From the NCBI GenBank assembly GCA_947630345.1, contig CANRHF010000120.1, positions 1-5,841 of the forward strand: a stretch of DNA of 5,841 nucleotides, in the 5' to 3' direction. This document shows positions 5,645 to 5,841 of the stretch, in pieces. Numbering within the stretch: the first letter of the stretch is position 1; each line of letters begins with the position of its first letter. Under the pieces are notes generated by a model. The model saw nothing but the letters and a program-made list of their open reading frames with translations. It had not been told where the DNA came from and searched no databases. The position numbers and the translations under genes are program-made. This stretch comes from an uncultured Oscillospiraceae bacterium (GTDB taxonomy: Bacteria; Bacillota; Clostridia; Oscillospirales; Oscillospiraceae).

Positions 5645-5655
5645 AAAAATGTGAT

Positions 5656-5841
5656 TTATGCTTCCAAATTGATACCGGTCTCCCGGCTGAAGACGTGGCA
5701 GACGTTGCCCTGGAACTGGAAGTGGACCGTGGAACCGGAGGTCAAAGCGTCGATCTCCGCGCCGGTCATGTTCATGGTGGACACCACCAGAACCACGTCC
5801 TGCCCCATGGCCGTGACGTGCAGGTGGACAGAGGAGCCCAT
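5656..5841 (-). CDS. Sugar ABC transporter ATP-binding protein, C-terminal end (MalK/MsmX/UgpC type; cut by right edge)
   Basis: Only the last 61 residues are present. They resemble the C-terminal TOBE/OB-fold region of the carbohydrate ABC ATPases MalK, MsmX and UgpC. GSSVHLHVTAMGQDVVLVV matches the pattern in which a GSE-like turn, a beta strand and a central glycine precede the second TOBE strand. The ending GNVCHVFSRETGINLEA matches the usual 'hlFd.eTg.nl' finish of the family. Such proteins sit on the inner face of the membrane and power uptake of sugars, oligosaccharides or glycerol-3-phosphate; MsmX-type ATPases often serve several importers. The Walker motifs and ABC signature lie outside the window. 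The ATG at the very edge is probably an internal methionine (MGSS, as in 'e.mGse'), not the start. The substrate cannot be told. Confidence 0.82.
   Translation of the reverse strand: MGSSVHLHVTAMGQDVVLVVSTMNMTGAEIDALTSGSTVHFQFQGNVCHVFSRETGINLEA

Larger units (their letters stand above)
5301..5655. other. Non-coding stretch between the ABC ATPase gene and glgP
   Basis: This 355-base gap holds, in the direction of minus-strand transcription, the ATPase terminator, a short repeat cluster, an AT-rich inverted repeat, the glgP promoter, and a leader of about 133 bases with a small hairpin. I see no gene with a credible ribosome binding site in either direction. The AT-rich block at about 5430-5530 stands out from the GC-rich coding DNA around it. 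Confidence 0.7.

Noticed and set aside
5839..5841. ATG at the right edge as the start of a 61-residue small protein
   Set aside because: The frame is open to the window edge and the sequence matches the C-terminal end of a larger ABC ATPase, so the methionine is probably internal.

Overview
The window looks like chromosomal DNA of a GC-rich, strictly anaerobic, low-oxygen-niche Firmicute of the Clostridia, most likely an Oscillospiraceae-type gut bacterium. The reasons are an anaerobic (class III) ribonucleotide reductase, AGGAGG-type ribosome binding sites, TTGACA/TATAAT promoters in AT-rich pockets inside GC-rich DNA, and the style of the carbohydrate genes. The genus is inference; there is no rRNA or other marker gene here. 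I see no mobile element, CRISPR array, tRNA or rRNA.

Layout, left to right. (1) 1-654, minus strand: the N-terminal 218 residues of NrdD, cut by the left edge, with an ATP-cone and the first conserved active-site cysteine (C175). (2) 655-889: a divergent control region holding a sigma-A promoter for nrdD overlapped by two tandem NrdR boxes exactly 32 bp apart, a 9-bp inverted repeat of unknown role, and a sigma-A promoter for the next gene. (3) 890-1888, plus: galM, aldose 1-epimerase, complete. (4) 2014-2865, plus: a 283-residue cysteine-rich protein I cannot assign to a function, preceded by a possible sporulation-type promoter and an 8-bp hairpin. (5) 2866-2966: two back-to-back terminators, one for each of the convergent genes. 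(6) 2967-5300, minus: glgP, alpha-glucan phosphorylase, complete, 777 residues. (7) 5301-5655: the glgP leader, promoter and several inverted repeats, plus the terminator of the next gene. (8) 5656-5841, minus: the C-terminal 61 residues of a MalK/MsmX/UgpC-type sugar ABC transporter ATPase, cut by the right edge.

How the genes relate. GlgP releases glucose-1-phosphate from stored or imported alpha-glucan, GalM equilibrates the anomers of free glucose or galactose, and the ABC ATPase probably powers sugar or oligosaccharide uptake, so three of the five genes serve carbohydrate use. Each appears to be its own transcription unit, so this is proximity rather than an operon. NrdD supplies deoxyribonucleotides anaerobically and is likely repressed by NrdR when dATP is plentiful. 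The most informative unexplained items are the cysteine-rich protein with its upstream signals, and the small repeats in the two control regions. I did not find a convincing new multi-gene system; most of the window is ordinary housekeeping DNA.
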